Shown one piece after another: positions 33,199 to 42,216 of a stretch of 64,000 bases of DNA; position 1 is the first letter of the stretch; every line of letters starts with the position of its first letter. The notes under the pieces are model-generated. The model saw nothing but the letters and a program-made list of their open reading frames with translations, ran no database searches and had not been told where the DNA came from. This DNA is from CAWCVR01 sp963799105. Its GTDB lineage: Bacteria > Acidobacteriota > Terriglobia > Bryobacterales > Bryobacteraceae. The position numbers were made by a program, and so were the translations under genes. The stretch covers positions 186,001 through 250,000 of the forward strand of contig CAWCVR010000015.1 of assembly GCA_963799105.1 (NCBI GenBank). Reading direction: 5' to 3'.

Positions 33199-35397
33199 GT
33201 GAGAACACTCGCCGTCTGGTTGGGCGCATGCTGCCTCGTCGTGGGCGCCGCCCTTGCCCAACCGCCCGCCCAAAGAACCTACCAGTATCCGTTTCAGGAC
33301 CCCATGCTCTCCATCGAGGAGAGGGTTGACAACATCATCTCCTTGCTGACCCGTGAAGAGAAGATCGACCTCCTGGGCGCCAACTACTGGCTGGGCAGGA
33401 CTACGCCGTCCGTCACCCGCCTGGGGATCTACGGCTACAATCAGGCGGAAGGCCTGCATGGGTTGTCGCGAGGCAAGTCGCCCAATGGCATCCCCACCAC
33501 GACCTTCATTCAGTCCATCGGGCTCGGCGAAACCTGGGATCCGGCGCTGCTCGAGAAGGCCGCCGGCATCGAGGGCTACGAGGCGCGCTGGCTCAACCAG
33601 ACCGAAAAGTACAAGCGCGGCACATCCGCGTCCCTGGTCATCCGCGCGCCCAATGCGGACCTCGGCCGCGACATCCGCTGGGGCCGGAACGAAGAGTGCT
33701 ATGGCGAGGACGCGTTCCTCAACGGCACGCTGACCGCCGCGTTTGTCAGGGGACTCGAGGGCAATAATCAACGGTACATACAAACCGCCGCGCTGTTGAA
33801 GCACTTCCTGGCCAACAGCAACGAGAACGGCCGCATGCGGACTTCTTCCGATTTCGACGAACGGCTCCTGCGCGAGTATTACTCCGTGCCCTTCCGCATG
33901 GGCGTCGAGGCGGGGGCGCGATCCTACATGGCCGCCTACAACGCCATGAACGGCATCCCCATGACCGCCCAGCCGATCCTGAAGGACATCACCATCAAGG
34001 AGTGGGGCGTGGACGGCATCATCGTCACCGACGCGGGCGCGCTCGATGGCATGGTGCGGGGTCATAAGTACTTTCCGGACCTGCCCACGGCCGCGGCCGG
34101 CGCGGTCAAGGTGGGCATCAACCAGTTTCTCGACGGCATTTATAAGGACTCCATCACGCAGGCCCTCGACAAGAACCTGATTACCATGGCCGAGATCGAG
34201 CAGGTTATGAGAGGCAGCTTCCGGGTGATGATCCGGCTCGGATTGCTCGATCCTCCCGAAATGGTGCCTTACACAAAGATCAAGGACGGTCCGGAGCCCT
34301 GGACCACCGACGAGAACAAGCTGGTGGCCCGCCAGACCACCCAAGAGGCGGTGGTGCTTCTGAAGAACCGCGGCAACCTGCTGCCTTTGGATAAGTCGAA
34401 GCTGAAGTCCATCGCGGTTGTCGGACAGCGCTCCAATGATGTTGCCTGGGACTGGTATAGCGGCGCGTTTCCCTACGCGATTACTCCGCTCGAAGGAATC
34501 AAGAACAAGGTCGGCCCCGACGTCAAGGTGAACTTCGCCCTCAACAACGACAACAATGCGGCCGTCGAAGCGGCCAAGGCCTCCGATGTCGCTATCGTCG
34601 TCATCGGCAACCACCCCACGTGCGATGCCGGCTGGGCCAAGTGCGAACCCCTCAGCGACGGCAAGGAAAGCATCGACCGCCGGTCCATCGACCTGCAACC
34701 GGTGCAGGAGCAGTTGATCGAGGATGTCTTCAAGGCCAATCCGCGAACCATCGTCGTGCTCAAGGCCAGCTTTCCGTTCGCCATCAACTGGGTCCAGCAG
34801 AACGTGCCCGCCATCGTTCACATGGCCCACAACAGCCAGGAGGAAGGCAACGCGCTGGCCGACGTTCTCTTCGGCGACTACAACCCCGCCGGCCGGCTGG
34901 TGCAGACCTGGGTCAAGTCCATGGACGATCTTCCGCCTATGATGGATTACAACATCCGCCACGGCCGGACATACATGTACTTCAAGGGGGAGCCGCTATA
35001 CCCGTTCGGTTATGGGCTGAGTTACACCACATTCGCTTATTCGAATCTCCGCACCGATGCGCCGCGCCTGGCCAAAGACGGCATGGTTACCGTCAGCGCG
35101 GACGTGCGCAACGCGGGACAGCGGGACGGCCAGGAGGTGGTCCAGTTGTACGCGAGTCACCTGGGCTCCAAGGTGGAGCGGCCCATAAAGGAACTCAAGG
35201 GATTTCAGCGCGTCGCCCTGAAGGCGGGCGAGACGAAGACCATCCAGTTCCTGCTCCGCGCCAAAGACCTGGCTTACTGGGATGCGCCGAAGAAACAATG
35301 GGTGGTCGAGGACGACAAAGTCAATTTGATGGTGGGCGCTTCTTCGGCCGATGTCAGGCTGCAACAGACCATCGGCGTCGGGACGGTGCAAAAGTAA
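33199..35397 (+). CDS. Glycoside hydrolase family 3, beta-glucosidase/xylosidase type
   Basis: A 732-residue exported enzyme (signal MRTLAVWLGACCLVVGAALA). The N-terminal barrel has YGYNQAEGLHGLSRG, APNADLGRDIRWGRNEECYG, LLKHFLANSNENGRM with the KH motif, and VDGIIVTDAGALDGMVRGHK containing the nucleophile Asp. The second alpha/beta domain includes VVLLKNRGNLLPLDKSKLKS. The C-terminal FnIII-like domain has FGYGLSYTTFAYSN and GQEVVQLYASHLGSKVERPI. The usual SDW is TDA here. Likely removes beta-linked glucose or xylose from plant polysaccharides. It may have its own promoter at 33130. Confidence 0.92.
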   Translation: MRTLAVWLGACCLVVGAALAQPPAQRTYQYPFQDPMLSIEERVDNIISLLTREEKIDLLGANYWLGRTTPSVTRLGIYGYNQAEGLHGLSRGKSPNGIPTTTFIQSIGLGETWDPALLEKAAGIEGYEARWLNQTEKYKRGTSASLVIRAPNADLGRDIRWGRNEECYGEDAFLNGTLTAAFVRGLEGNNQRYIQTAALLKHFLANSNENGRMRTSSDFDERLLREYYSVPFRMGVEAGARSYMAAYNAMNGIPMTAQPILKDITIKEWGVDGIIVTDAGALDGMVRGHKYFPDLPTAAAGAVKVGINQFLDGIYKDSITQALDKNLITMAEIEQVMRGSFRVMIRLGLLDPPEMVPYTKIKDGPEPWTTDENKLVARQTTQEAVVLLKNRGNLLPLDKSKLKSIAVVGQRSNDVAWDWYSGAFPYAITPLEGIKNKVGPDVKVNFALNNDNNAAVEAAKASDVAIVVIGNHPTCDAGWAKCEPLSDGKESIDRRSIDLQPVQEQLIEDVFKANPRTIVVLKASFPFAINWVQQNVPAIVHMAHNSQEEGNALADVLFGDYNPAGRLVQTWVKSMDDLPPMMDYNIRHGRTYMYFKGEPLYPFGYGLSYTTFAYSNLRTDAPRLAKDGMVTVSADVRNAGQRDGQEVVQLYASHLGSKVERPIKELKGFQRVALKAGETKTIQFLLRAKDLAYWDAPKKQWVVEDDKVNLMVGASSADVRLQQTIGVGTVQK

Positions 35398-35410
35398 CTC
35401 GAGGTTGCCG

Positions 35411-35537
35411 TGTGGGGCGGACCCCCTGGTCCGCGGCCGACGCCCCCGTCGGCCTTTTGCACCCTTCAAGAAGCTGCTGCCGCCATTCCGGATGCGGGAC
35501 GAGGGCGTCCCGCGCGGACCAGGGGGTCCGCCCCACA
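35411..35537. repeat. Dispersed palindromic repeat R2, copy A
   Basis: Exact 25-bp inverted ends (35411-35435 and 35513-35537, beginning TGTGGGGCGGACCCCC) with a GC-rich spacer. A related, less perfect copy lies at 52145-52245. The repeated unit resembles a dispersed non-coding repeat, since in one frame it spells VGRTPWSA-type peptides that turn up in mispredicted proteins. It sits between the GH3 gene and a small acidic protein gene. Confidence 0.75.
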
Positions 35538-35571
35538 GTACATTTGGCAGGTCACGTGCTGGCACAACCGC

Positions 35572-35856
35572 ATGAACCAGCAAGCCAATGAGCAGTTTCG
35601 AACGTACGCTATCGCTCCAACCGCGGAGCAGGGCGGACAGGCGGATTCAGGGGGGCAGTCCGGAGACACTCAGGGATTGCCGAATCTCGCCGAGGCAGGC
35701 TCGGAGAGCGTTGCAGAACTCCTCGAGGAGGGGCAAGCCTTCGAGGCCGAAGCAATCGGAGGTGTAGAAAATGCACCCGACCCGGACGTCGCCGAAGTTC
35801 ACACGAAACAGGTCCCCGAGGACGATGTGCCTTCGGAATACCTGGGCATAGACTAG
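35572..35856 (+). CDS. Small acidic hypothetical protein
   Basis: A 94-residue protein from ATG 35572. It has a long acidic region: LAEAGSESVAELLEEGQAFE, AEAIGGVENAPDPDVAEVHT, and KQVPEDDVPSEYLGID. The EELLEEGQ...ENAPD.DVAEV....PEDDVP-EYL pattern looks like a conserved short acidobacterial protein I have met in other members, but I cannot name a function. Upstream is a dispersed repeat, so it has no evident operon partner. Another repeat (R1) begins at its stop codon. Confidence 0.55.
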   Translation: MNQQANEQFRTYAIAPTAEQGGQADSGGQSGDTQGLPNLAEAGSESVAELLEEGQAFEAEAIGGVENAPDPDVAEVHTKQVPEDDVPSEYLGID

Positions 35857-35983
35857 TGCCTTGACCGCGAGAAACTGTTTCTTTGCCACGGGCCGCTCGC
35901 TCACGCTCGCGGTTCCGGACAGAACCGCGAGCGTGAGCGAGCGGCCCGGTAATGGCGCCAAATTACACGGTCGAAGACCTGGC
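35852..35983. repeat. Dispersed hairpin repeat R1, copy A
   Basis: Contains a perfect 26-bp stem (35890-35915 and 35922-35947, loop CGGACA). Flanking sequence starting TAGTGCC and ending GAAGACCTGGC is shared with copies at 46901-47028 (inverted) and 58527-58790. It lies between convergent genes and starts at the stop codon of the acidic protein gene. Confidence 0.8.
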
Positions 35984-36204
35984 CCGGGTTTCTCAGTGCC
36001 GGGGCATCCGGTCGTCGCGGAAATTCGCGAAAACGCAGGGACTGACGACCCCGTCCCAGGGCGGCACAGTAGCTCGCGAAAACACCGTGCCGTATCTCGC
36101 CGCGTGGACGGAGCCGTCTGTCCCCCAGTGTTTTCGCCTCGCCCGGGGACTTCCGCGTATCTCGTGTGAGACGTGGCGACCAGGGAGCGGGCGCCTGCCC
36201 CGGC

Positions 36205-37320
36205 TCAGGCACCCATCTGTTTTTGAACGGCCTCGATACCAAGCGCCGGGTAATCCGTATATCCCTTTTCCCCTCCGCCGTAAAAGGTAGACTCATCCGG
36301 CTCGTTGAGCGGCGATGTCAACCGGAACCGCTCGGGAAGGTCGGGATTGGCGAGGAACAACCGCCCGAACGCCACCGCATCGGCTTCGCGGTCCGCCAGG
36401 GCTCGCGTCGCCGTATTGCGGTCGAAGCCGTTGGCCACGATCATCGGCCCATGGAACTCCCGCCGCAGCGCCGCCAGGTCCACCTGTGCTGCGCCGTGCC
36501 GCATGTCGTCTTCCGTGGACACGATCACGTGCGCGTAGGCGAGGCGGAAGCGATTCAACTCGCGCAGCACGTAGCTGAAGGTTGCCAGCGGGTTCGAATC
36601 GTGCATGTCGTTGAAGACGCCGCCGGGCGAGAAGCGAATGCCCACGCGGCCGCCGCCCCACACTTGTGCGACGGCTTCGGCGACTTCCAGCGTCAGCCGG
36701 GCGCGGTTGGCCACCGAGCCGCCGTATTCGTCGGTGCGCCGGTTGGTGCCATCGCGGAGGAACTGATCCAGCAGATACCCATTGGCATTGTGAATTTCCA
36801 CGCCGTCGAAGCCGGCGAGTTTGGCGCGTTCGGCGCCGGCGGAGTACTGCGACACCACGCCCGGCAACTCCCCCGTCTCCAGGGCGCGCGGCGTGACGTA
36901 TGGCTGCATGCCGGTCTCCGTGAGCGCCTGGCCGGACCGCGGAGCGATGGCGCTGGGCGCGACCGGTAACCCGCCGCCCGGCTGGAAGCTCGGGTGCGAA
37001 ACCCGGCCCATGTGCCAGAGCTGAAGAAAAACGCGGCCACCCGCACGATGCACGGCCTCGGTGACGCGTTGCCAGCCGGCCACCTGCTCACCGGTGTAGA
37101 TGCCGGGCGTGTTTGGGCAGCCCGTGCCCTGCTGGGAAACCGCCGTGGCTTCCGTGACGATCAGGCCCGCCGACGCCCGCTGCGCATAGTACTCAGCCAT
37201 CAACGCCGTGGGTACCCTGTCCCGCCCGGCGCGCATCCGCGTAAGTGGACACATCACAATGCGGTTGGGCGCATCCACCGCGCCGAAACGGACGGGAGTG
37301 AAGAGGGTTGGTATATTCAT
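36205..37320 (-). CDS. Old Yellow Enzyme family ene-reductase (NemA-like)
   Basis: A 371-residue FMN oxidoreductase. The NRIVMCPLTRMRAGRDRVPT start, LIVTEATAVSQQG, VFLQLWHMGRVSHPSFQPGG, the catalytic region FDGVEIHNANGYLLDQFLRD with the His-Asn pair, GGSVANRARLTLEV, and VGIRFSPGG are all OYE hallmarks. Such enzymes reduce activated alkenes or nitro compounds with NAD(P)H. The ATG at 37320 is normal. It is a single gene ahead of a three-gene ABC/oxidoreductase operon transcribed the same way. Confidence 0.92.
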   Translation of the reverse strand: MNIPTLFTPVRFGAVDAPNRIVMCPLTRMRAGRDRVPTALMAEYYAQRASAGLIVTEATAVSQQGTGCPNTPGIYTGEQVAGWQRVTEAVHRAGGRVFLQLWHMGRVSHPSFQPGGGLPVAPSAIAPRSGQALTETGMQPYVTPRALETGELPGVVSQYSAGAERAKLAGFDGVEIHNANGYLLDQFLRDGTNRRTDEYGGSVANRARLTLEVAEAVAQVWGGGRVGIRFSPGGVFNDMHDSNPLATFSYVLRELNRFRLAYAHVIVSTEDDMRHGAAQVDLAALRREFHGPMIVANGFDRNTATRALADREADAVAFGRLFLANPDLPERFRLTSPLNEPDESTFYGGGEKGYTDYPALGIEAVQKQMGA

Positions 37321-37359
37321 GATTGTCCTTATTGTCCTTATCGTCTCTAAGTTGTGCGT

Positions 37360-38154
37360 TCACGTCGCAAGCCGGGGATACAATCGGGCGCCAATGAAGA
37401 CCAGCACCGTGGTGGTCAGCAGCATGACGGCATAATCTTTACCCAGGCTGAAGGTGCTCGGGCTGCCGGTCAGCATAAACGTCCGCAGGGCGTCGACAAC
37501 ATACGTCAGTGGATTCAGATGGGAAATGGTCTGCAGCCAGCCGGGCATCATGGAAGTGGGGTAAATCGCGTTGCTCGCAAAGAACAATGGCATGGTAAGC
37601 ACCTGTCCGACTCCCATGAAGCGTTCGCGCGTCTTCACAATGCACGCGATAATGAGCGAGAAGGTCGAAAACAGCGTCGCCGCCAGGACAACAACCACCA
37701 GCATATTGAGGAGCGCCAGCGGGTTCCAATTCAGTTTCACTCCGAGCAGCAACGAGAGGCCGTAAACGACGAAAGCCTGCGACAGAGTGCGGATACCGGC
37801 GGAGAAGCCCTTGCCAAGCACCAGTGCCGCGCGCGGCGCCGGGCTGGCCAGGAATTTCTGGACGATGCCCAGGTCGCGCTCCCAGATGACGTTGATGCCG
37901 TAAAATATGGCCACGAAGAGAACGCTCTGCGCCAGGATGCCGGGAGCGATGAAGTCCACATAGGGAACGTTGCCCGTGTGCATCGCCCCGCTGCGCGAAA
38001 ACACTTGTCCGAAAATGAGCAGCCAAAGCGCGGGCTGGAGAGCGCGGGTGACGAGTTCCGTGAAATCGTGGCGCAGCTTCCGCAGCTCGAACTCGGTGAT
38101 GACGAACGTCTTCTCGACGAAGCCGGTGACAGGGTAAGTGAAAGCGGCGGTCAT
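37360..38154 (-). CDS. ABC-2 type exporter permease (DrrB-like)
   Basis: A 264-residue membrane protein with six helices. ALQPALWLLIFGQVFSRSG, the YVDFIAPGILAQSVLFVAIF motif, and RDLGIVQKFLASPAPRAALV are ABC-2 family hallmarks; the C-terminal helices end ALRTFMLTGSPSTFSLGKDY. The gene lies 9 bases after the ATPase gene and is the last of three overlapping or abutting genes (reductase, ATPase, permease). Probably exports a hydrophobic compound. Confidence 0.9.
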   Translation of the reverse strand: MTAAFTYPVTGFVEKTFVITEFELRKLRHDFTELVTRALQPALWLLIFGQVFSRSGAMHTGNVPYVDFIAPGILAQSVLFVAIFYGINVIWERDLGIVQKFLASPAPRAALVLGKGFSAGIRTLSQAFVVYGLSLLLGVKLNWNPLALLNMLVVVVLAATLFSTFSLIIACIVKTRERFMGVGQVLTMPLFFASNAIYPTSMMPGWLQTISHLNPLTYVVDALRTFMLTGSPSTFSLGKDYAVMLLTTTVLVFIGARLYPRLAT

Positions 38155-38163
38155 AAAAGTGGC

Positions 38164-38967
38164 TTATCCAAGGCGCTGGGCCGTAGCCCGCTCGGCGGAT
38201 ACGTCGCGGAAACTGCCGCCGGACTCGACGGCGCTTCCGGCATAGCGGGCGAAGACCTCATCCAGCGTGTGAACGCCGCCGCCAAGCGAGGCCTCCAGTT
38301 CTTTGCAGGTGCCCAGTGCGTCCACCTTTCCCAGGTGCATAATGGCGATGCGGTCGCAATAACTCGCCGCCTCTTCCAGGTAATGGGTGGTGAAGAACAG
38401 GGTCGTTCCGTAGTTAGTCCGCAGATCGACCAGATGTTTCCAAACCGCGTCGCGGGCGATCGGGTCCAACCCGACGGTCGGCTCATCGAGGAACAGCACC
38501 CGCGGCCGGTGCAGCGTGGATTGGGCGATTTCCAGGCGCCGGACCATGCCGCCGGAGTATTGGCTCACCAGGCGGCCGCCGTCGGCGGTCAGGCCCATGA
38601 ACTCCAATGCCTCCCGAATGCGCGCCTGCCGCTCGCCGCGTGGCAGATCGTAGAGTTTGGCGAAGATGAGCAGGTTTTCGTAACCGGTGAGCGATCCGTT
38701 AACGGAAACCGCCTGCGGCACATAGCCGATGGCGCGGCGAACATCGACCGCTTGATTTGTGATGGAGAAGCCGGCCACGTGCGCCTCGCCCGAGGAGGGC
38801 GGCAACAGCGTGGTGAGCATTTTGATAGTAGTGGTTTTCCCAGCCCCGTTGGAGCCGAGTAAGGCGAACACCTCACCGGCGTTGACCGAAAGGGTGAGTG
38901 CATCGACCGCCGTGAATGCCCCGAAACGCCGGGTAAGCGCTTTGATATCCAGGACGGTTTCGCTCAA
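38164..38967 (-). CDS. ABC transporter ATP-binding protein (DrrA-like)
   Basis: A 267-residue ATPase: Walker A SNGAGKTTT (ALLGSNGAGKTTTIKMLTT), Q-loop GYVPQAVS, signature YSGGMVRRLEIA, Walker B VLFLDEPTVGLDP, H-loop FFTTHYLEEA. The Walker A has LGSN rather than LGPN, a common DrrA variant. The TTG start at 38967 overlaps the upstream reductase stop by 4 bases (TTGA), a strong reason to prefer it over upstream in-frame starts. It pairs with the DrrB-like permease. Confidence 0.9.
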   Translation of the reverse strand: MSETVLDIKALTRRFGAFTAVDALTLSVNAGEVFALLGSNGAGKTTTIKMLTTLLPPSSGEAHVAGFSITNQAVDVRRAIGYVPQAVSVNGSLTGYENLLIFAKLYDLPRGERQARIREALEFMGLTADGGRLVSQYSGGMVRRLEIAQSTLHRPRVLFLDEPTVGLDPIARDAVWKHLVDLRTNYGTTLFFTTHYLEEAASYCDRIAIMHLGKVDALGTCKELEASLGGGVHTLDEVFARYAGSAVESGGSFRDVSAERATAQRLG

Positions 38968-39968
38968 GTTAGCGCCACCACCATCTTGCCCGCGTTTTGC
39001 CCGCGGAAAAGCCCGATGAAAGCGCCCACCGCCTGGTCGATTCCTCTCACGACCGTTTCCTTGTGGATCAGCTTGCCGGCTTTGAGATAGCCGCCCACTT
39101 CCTTCTGGAACTCGGCTCGACGGTCCAGCGAATCGGAAACGATGAGACCCTTCATGGTCAGCCGTTTGGTGATCATATTGAACAGATTGCAAGGCCCGGG
39201 CCGCGGCTTTTCGTCGTTGTAACCGGAGATACTGCCGCAGGCGACGATCCGTCCGTGCACACGCAAAGCCGCGAGCGCCGCTTCGAGTGTTTCGCCTCCG
39301 ACATTGTCGAAATAGACGTCGATTCCGTCCGGCGCCGCCATGTTCAATTGTCCGAGGATAGGACCGGCTTTGTAGTTGAAGGCGCTATCGAAGCCGCAGT
39401 CTTCCCGCAGAAACCGGACCTTCTCCGCCGAACCCGCCGATCCGATGACCCGGCAGCCGCGCAGTTTCGCCAGTTGCCCCGCCACATTGCCGACGGCGCC
39501 CGCCGCTCCGGAGATATAGACCACGTCGCCGGCTTTGACCTCGACCAGGTTGAGCCCGGCCCACGCGGTCATGCCCGTCATGCCCAGGGTGCCAAGGTAA
39601 ACCGAGAGCGGAGATATCTCGCGGCTGACCGGATATAACTGTTTTGGCGAAGCGATGAAGTACTCCCGCCAGCCAAAGTTGGAAAGGACCGCATCGCCGT
39701 GCTTGAATTCCGCGGCGCGCGACTCGACAACTTCGCCGACTGCGCCGCCGTCGAGCGGCTTACCCAACTCGAACGGAGGCACATACGACTTCACGTCGTT
39801 CATGCGGCCGCGCATGTACGGGTCCACCGACATGAAGAGGTTACGCACCAGCACCTCTCCATCCTTCAATGGCTCCAGTTCGGTCCGCGTCAGAGTAAAG
39901 TCAGCCGCGGTGGGAATCCCGTCGGGGCGGGAGACCAGGCGAATTTCCCGGCTGGAAAGGTTTGACAT
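38964..39968 (-). CDS. NADP-dependent medium-chain oxidoreductase (LTB4DH/CurA type)
   Basis: A 334-residue zinc-independent MDR enzyme. PYMRGRMNDVKSYVPPFELG, the YISGAAGAVGNVAGQLAKLR nucleotide-binding motif, GIDVYFDNVGGETLEAALAA, and GSISGYNDEKPRPGPCNLF are hallmarks of leukotriene B4 12-hydroxydehydrogenase/prostaglandin reductase relatives, which reduce alpha,beta-unsaturated carbonyls. It starts an operon with an ABC exporter, suggesting detoxification of a reactive compound. The ATPase gene overlaps by 4 bases. Confidence 0.92.
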   Translation of the reverse strand: MSNLSSREIRLVSRPDGIPTAADFTLTRTELEPLKDGEVLVRNLFMSVDPYMRGRMNDVKSYVPPFELGKPLDGGAVGEVVESRAAEFKHGDAVLSNFGWREYFIASPKQLYPVSREISPLSVYLGTLGMTGMTAWAGLNLVEVKAGDVVYISGAAGAVGNVAGQLAKLRGCRVIGSAGSAEKVRFLREDCGFDSAFNYKAGPILGQLNMAAPDGIDVYFDNVGGETLEAALAALRVHGRIVACGSISGYNDEKPRPGPCNLFNMITKRLTMKGLIVSDSLDRRAEFQKEVGGYLKAGKLIHKETVVRGIDQAVGAFIGLFRGQNAGKMVVALT

Positions 39969-39992
39969 GGTCTATTGGAATAGCGCCTGTTG

Positions 39993-40946
39993 TTACTCGA
40001 GGGCCACCTGCTCCCAGGATCTGTCGGGATTGAACCGGGTCATCTGGCGGGCCACGATAGCCGTTCCGGCGCCCAAATCCTTCTCGTAGACCACTCCCTC
40101 GTGATTGATGAGAAGAGTCCCGATCCCCGACACGCCATATTCCGCGGGCCAGGCGACCAGGGCGAAGCCGCCGATCATCTTACCGTTCACCACATAGTCG
40201 AAGGCGCCCCCGGCGGCGTCCGGTCCCTGAGAAGTCAACACTCGAAAGTAATACCCGTGATACGGTTCGGGTTTCTTGCCTACCGTGGACTGGCTGGCGG
40301 CCGCGGCCGCGGCGAAGGCTTGCGAAACCAGGCTATCGGGAACGCTCTCCGCATACAGCCCATCCTGCTTGCCCGGTGTGGCGGCGATCTTCTGCGCATA
40401 TTTAAGGGTATGGTCTCCGTCGCGCGGCCCCGCGGCGTATTCCATCTGCGCCTCCGCGTATCCCCGGCAAACCTCCATGGCGTTCAATTCGTTCCTGCCG
40501 ATCCGGCGTGCCAGAATCTCGAGTCTCCCGCCGGCCGAATCGAGATGCCATTTTCCGTCCGTGCGAACCACGGCAACCGGAAACGGCCACTCTTGCGCCC
40601 CCACCGTAAAGGTAACTCGGTTAGGCGCCAGGCTGTCTTCCTCGAACTGCAACTTCTCGTGAGCCGAGCGCGCAAACTCGGCGCGAAGATCCTTGTCTTC
40701 CACCGGATCGCCGGATTCGACGATGTCCCTGCCATCGGGTCCGAAAAGCTGGAGAAGCGCCGCCGTGTCATTGTGCTCGGCGGCGTCGATAGTGGCCTGA
40801 ACGGCCTCCTGCGGGTTCGCAAATGTCCGCTGGCCGTCCTTTGGAGCGGCCTGCAGTAGAGATACCCCCAACGCCAGGCCGGCGGCCAGGAGCCACGCGG
40901 TCCGCGCCGGGCCGTTCTTCGAGTCGATAGAGTTGATTTTCGCCAT
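39993..40946 (-). CDS. DUF2950 domain protein, secreted
   Basis: A 317-residue exported protein with signal TAWLLAAGLALGVSLLQAAP. TFANPQEAVQATIDAAEHND, FGPDGRDIVESGDPVEDKDL, ARRIGRNELNAMEVCRGYAE, KPEPYHGYYFRVLTSQGPDA and GFALVAWPAEYGVSGIGTL are the DUF2950 order. DUF2950 is usually next to DUF3300, as here (14 bases upstream). Function unknown; periplasmic role likely. Confidence 0.9.
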   Translation of the reverse strand: MAKINSIDSKNGPARTAWLLAAGLALGVSLLQAAPKDGQRTFANPQEAVQATIDAAEHNDTAALLQLFGPDGRDIVESGDPVEDKDLRAEFARSAHEKLQFEEDSLAPNRVTFTVGAQEWPFPVAVVRTDGKWHLDSAGGRLEILARRIGRNELNAMEVCRGYAEAQMEYAAGPRDGDHTLKYAQKIAATPGKQDGLYAESVPDSLVSQAFAAAAAASQSTVGKKPEPYHGYYFRVLTSQGPDAAGGAFDYVVNGKMIGGFALVAWPAEYGVSGIGTLLINHEGVVYEKDLGAGTAIVARQMTRFNPDRSWEQVALE

Positions 40947-40960
40947 GATTCCCTCCGCTC

Positions 40961-42190
40961 CTATCTGCGTCCACCACCACCGCCACCGCCGCCCCGGCTC
41001 GGGGCTCCTCCTCCTCCACCACCGCCCCGGCTCGGCGATCCTCCTCCGCCGCGCGGGGCGGCGCCTCCGCCACCGCCGCCGCCGCTCCGGGCGGGCCCGA
41101 GGCTCGAATATCCGTGGTCGCTCTGCGTCCGCGCCGCTGAGCCGTCCCGAACGCCGCCGAAGGCGCTACCGTTCCTGCCGGGTGCGCTCGGGGCGACTTG
41201 CCGGTTACCCATTCGCTGGGCTCCGGATTGGGCCGCGGCGCCCCGGGCCTGCGTCTGTGCGGCTGGTCCGCGCTGTTGCAAAGTCTGGCGCACGTTGCCT
41301 CGATAGCGGCTGGCCAGCGCGGCGTTGGAATACGGCACACCCTGGCGATGCGAGGCATCGTGGGACCATTGGCTTCTTCCACTCAGGCTGGCGCTGCCTC
41401 TCGAGTTGAAATTGTACCGGTGAATGAAGCTGTTATTGACAAACATGTTGTGGCCGCCCCAGCCGGGTTGCCAGCCCCAGCCGCCCCAACCGCCCCAGCC
41501 GCCGCCAAAATAGAATCCCATCGGGATGCCCATGCCGAAACCGAAGTAACCGCCCGGGTAATACCAGCTTGCGTACGGATAATACAGAGCCGGTCCCCAG
41601 ATGTATGCCGGATCGTATTGCGGCAGGTACATCATTTGCGGATCGGCGGGCTGGATCTGGATGACGGGTTGCCCGGAGCCGTTGACGGTGCTCACGGTTT
41701 GCTGGCTGGTCGAGGCCAGTTTCCCCGCCTGCTGCGCCTTGAGCCGCATTCGCTGCACGGCGTCCATCACGTCGTTTTGCTGGCTCAGAAACGCGTTTCC
41801 AAGATTAGTGATCCAGGTGACATCCTGGTACAACCGTTTGACGAGGTCCGGAAAAACCACCAGGGCCTGTATGCTCGGGTCCCAGTTCTGTTGCTGGGCC
41901 GCCTGGGTCAGAGCGGCGCCCGTGAGCCCCGGGTTTCGCCCGAGCCACTGTGCGGCTTGGACGAGTTCGAGCGGATAGGTGGACGCCACCAGGATCTGGC
42001 CTACCAGCGGATCCGGGTAGAGTGCGATCGGCGCCACCAGATCGTCGAGTTGATCGGCCGCCAGCGCCTGGCTGGGAGGCGGAAGTTCCGGAGGTTTTTG
42101 GGCGTGCAGCAGTGCGCCCGCCGGCGCAAAGAGCAGTGCGGCGCAGAAAGCCGCCCGCATGGGGAATAACGATAAGGAAGAGCGCTTCAT
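40961..42190 (-). CDS. DUF3300 domain protein, secreted, with Gly-rich C-terminus
   Basis: A 409-residue exported protein with a signal peptide (MRAAFCAALLFAPAGALLHA). DUF3300 features are LDDLVAPIALYPDPLVGQIL, ASTYPLELVQAAQWLGRNPG, WDPSIQALVVFPDLVKRLYQ and DVTWITNLGNAFLSQQNDVM. The rest holds Tyr/Gly/Trp-rich segments (YFGGGWGGWGGWGWQPGWGG) and a tail almost entirely of Gly, Ser, Arg and Pro. The ATG at 42190 has AGAGGA upstream and fits the signal peptide. Member of an operon with two helical His-rich proteins and DUF2950. Confidence 0.88.
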   Translation of the reverse strand: MKRSSLSLFPMRAAFCAALLFAPAGALLHAQKPPELPPPSQALAADQLDDLVAPIALYPDPLVGQILVASTYPLELVQAAQWLGRNPGLTGAALTQAAQQQNWDPSIQALVVFPDLVKRLYQDVTWITNLGNAFLSQQNDVMDAVQRMRLKAQQAGKLASTSQQTVSTVNGSGQPVIQIQPADPQMMYLPQYDPAYIWGPALYYPYASWYYPGGYFGFGMGIPMGFYFGGGWGGWGGWGWQPGWGGHNMFVNNSFIHRYNFNSRGSASLSGRSQWSHDASHRQGVPYSNAALASRYRGNVRQTLQQRGPAAQTQARGAAAQSGAQRMGNRQVAPSAPGRNGSAFGGVRDGSAARTQSDHGYSSLGPARSGGGGGGGAAPRGGGGSPSRGGGGGGGAPSRGGGGGGGGRR

Positions 42191-42216
42191 GGGTTCCGAT
42201 CCTCTCGATGACGCAT

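Noticed and set aside
33141..33329. Frame starting at the GTG just after TATAAT before the GH3 gene
   Set aside because: Arg-rich, overlaps the GH3 signal peptide region, and has no ribosome-binding site; the TATAAT more likely serves the GH3 gene.
36580..36610. GGTTCGAATC-like sequence resembling a tRNA T-arm
   Set aside because: Lies inside the ene-reductase gene, with no acceptor or anticodon stem around it.
41000..41100. Gly/Ser-rich codon run at the DUF3300 end as a separate gene or CRISPR-like repeat
   Set aside because: It is the low-complexity C-terminal tail of DUF3300; repeat units are irregular and without spacers.
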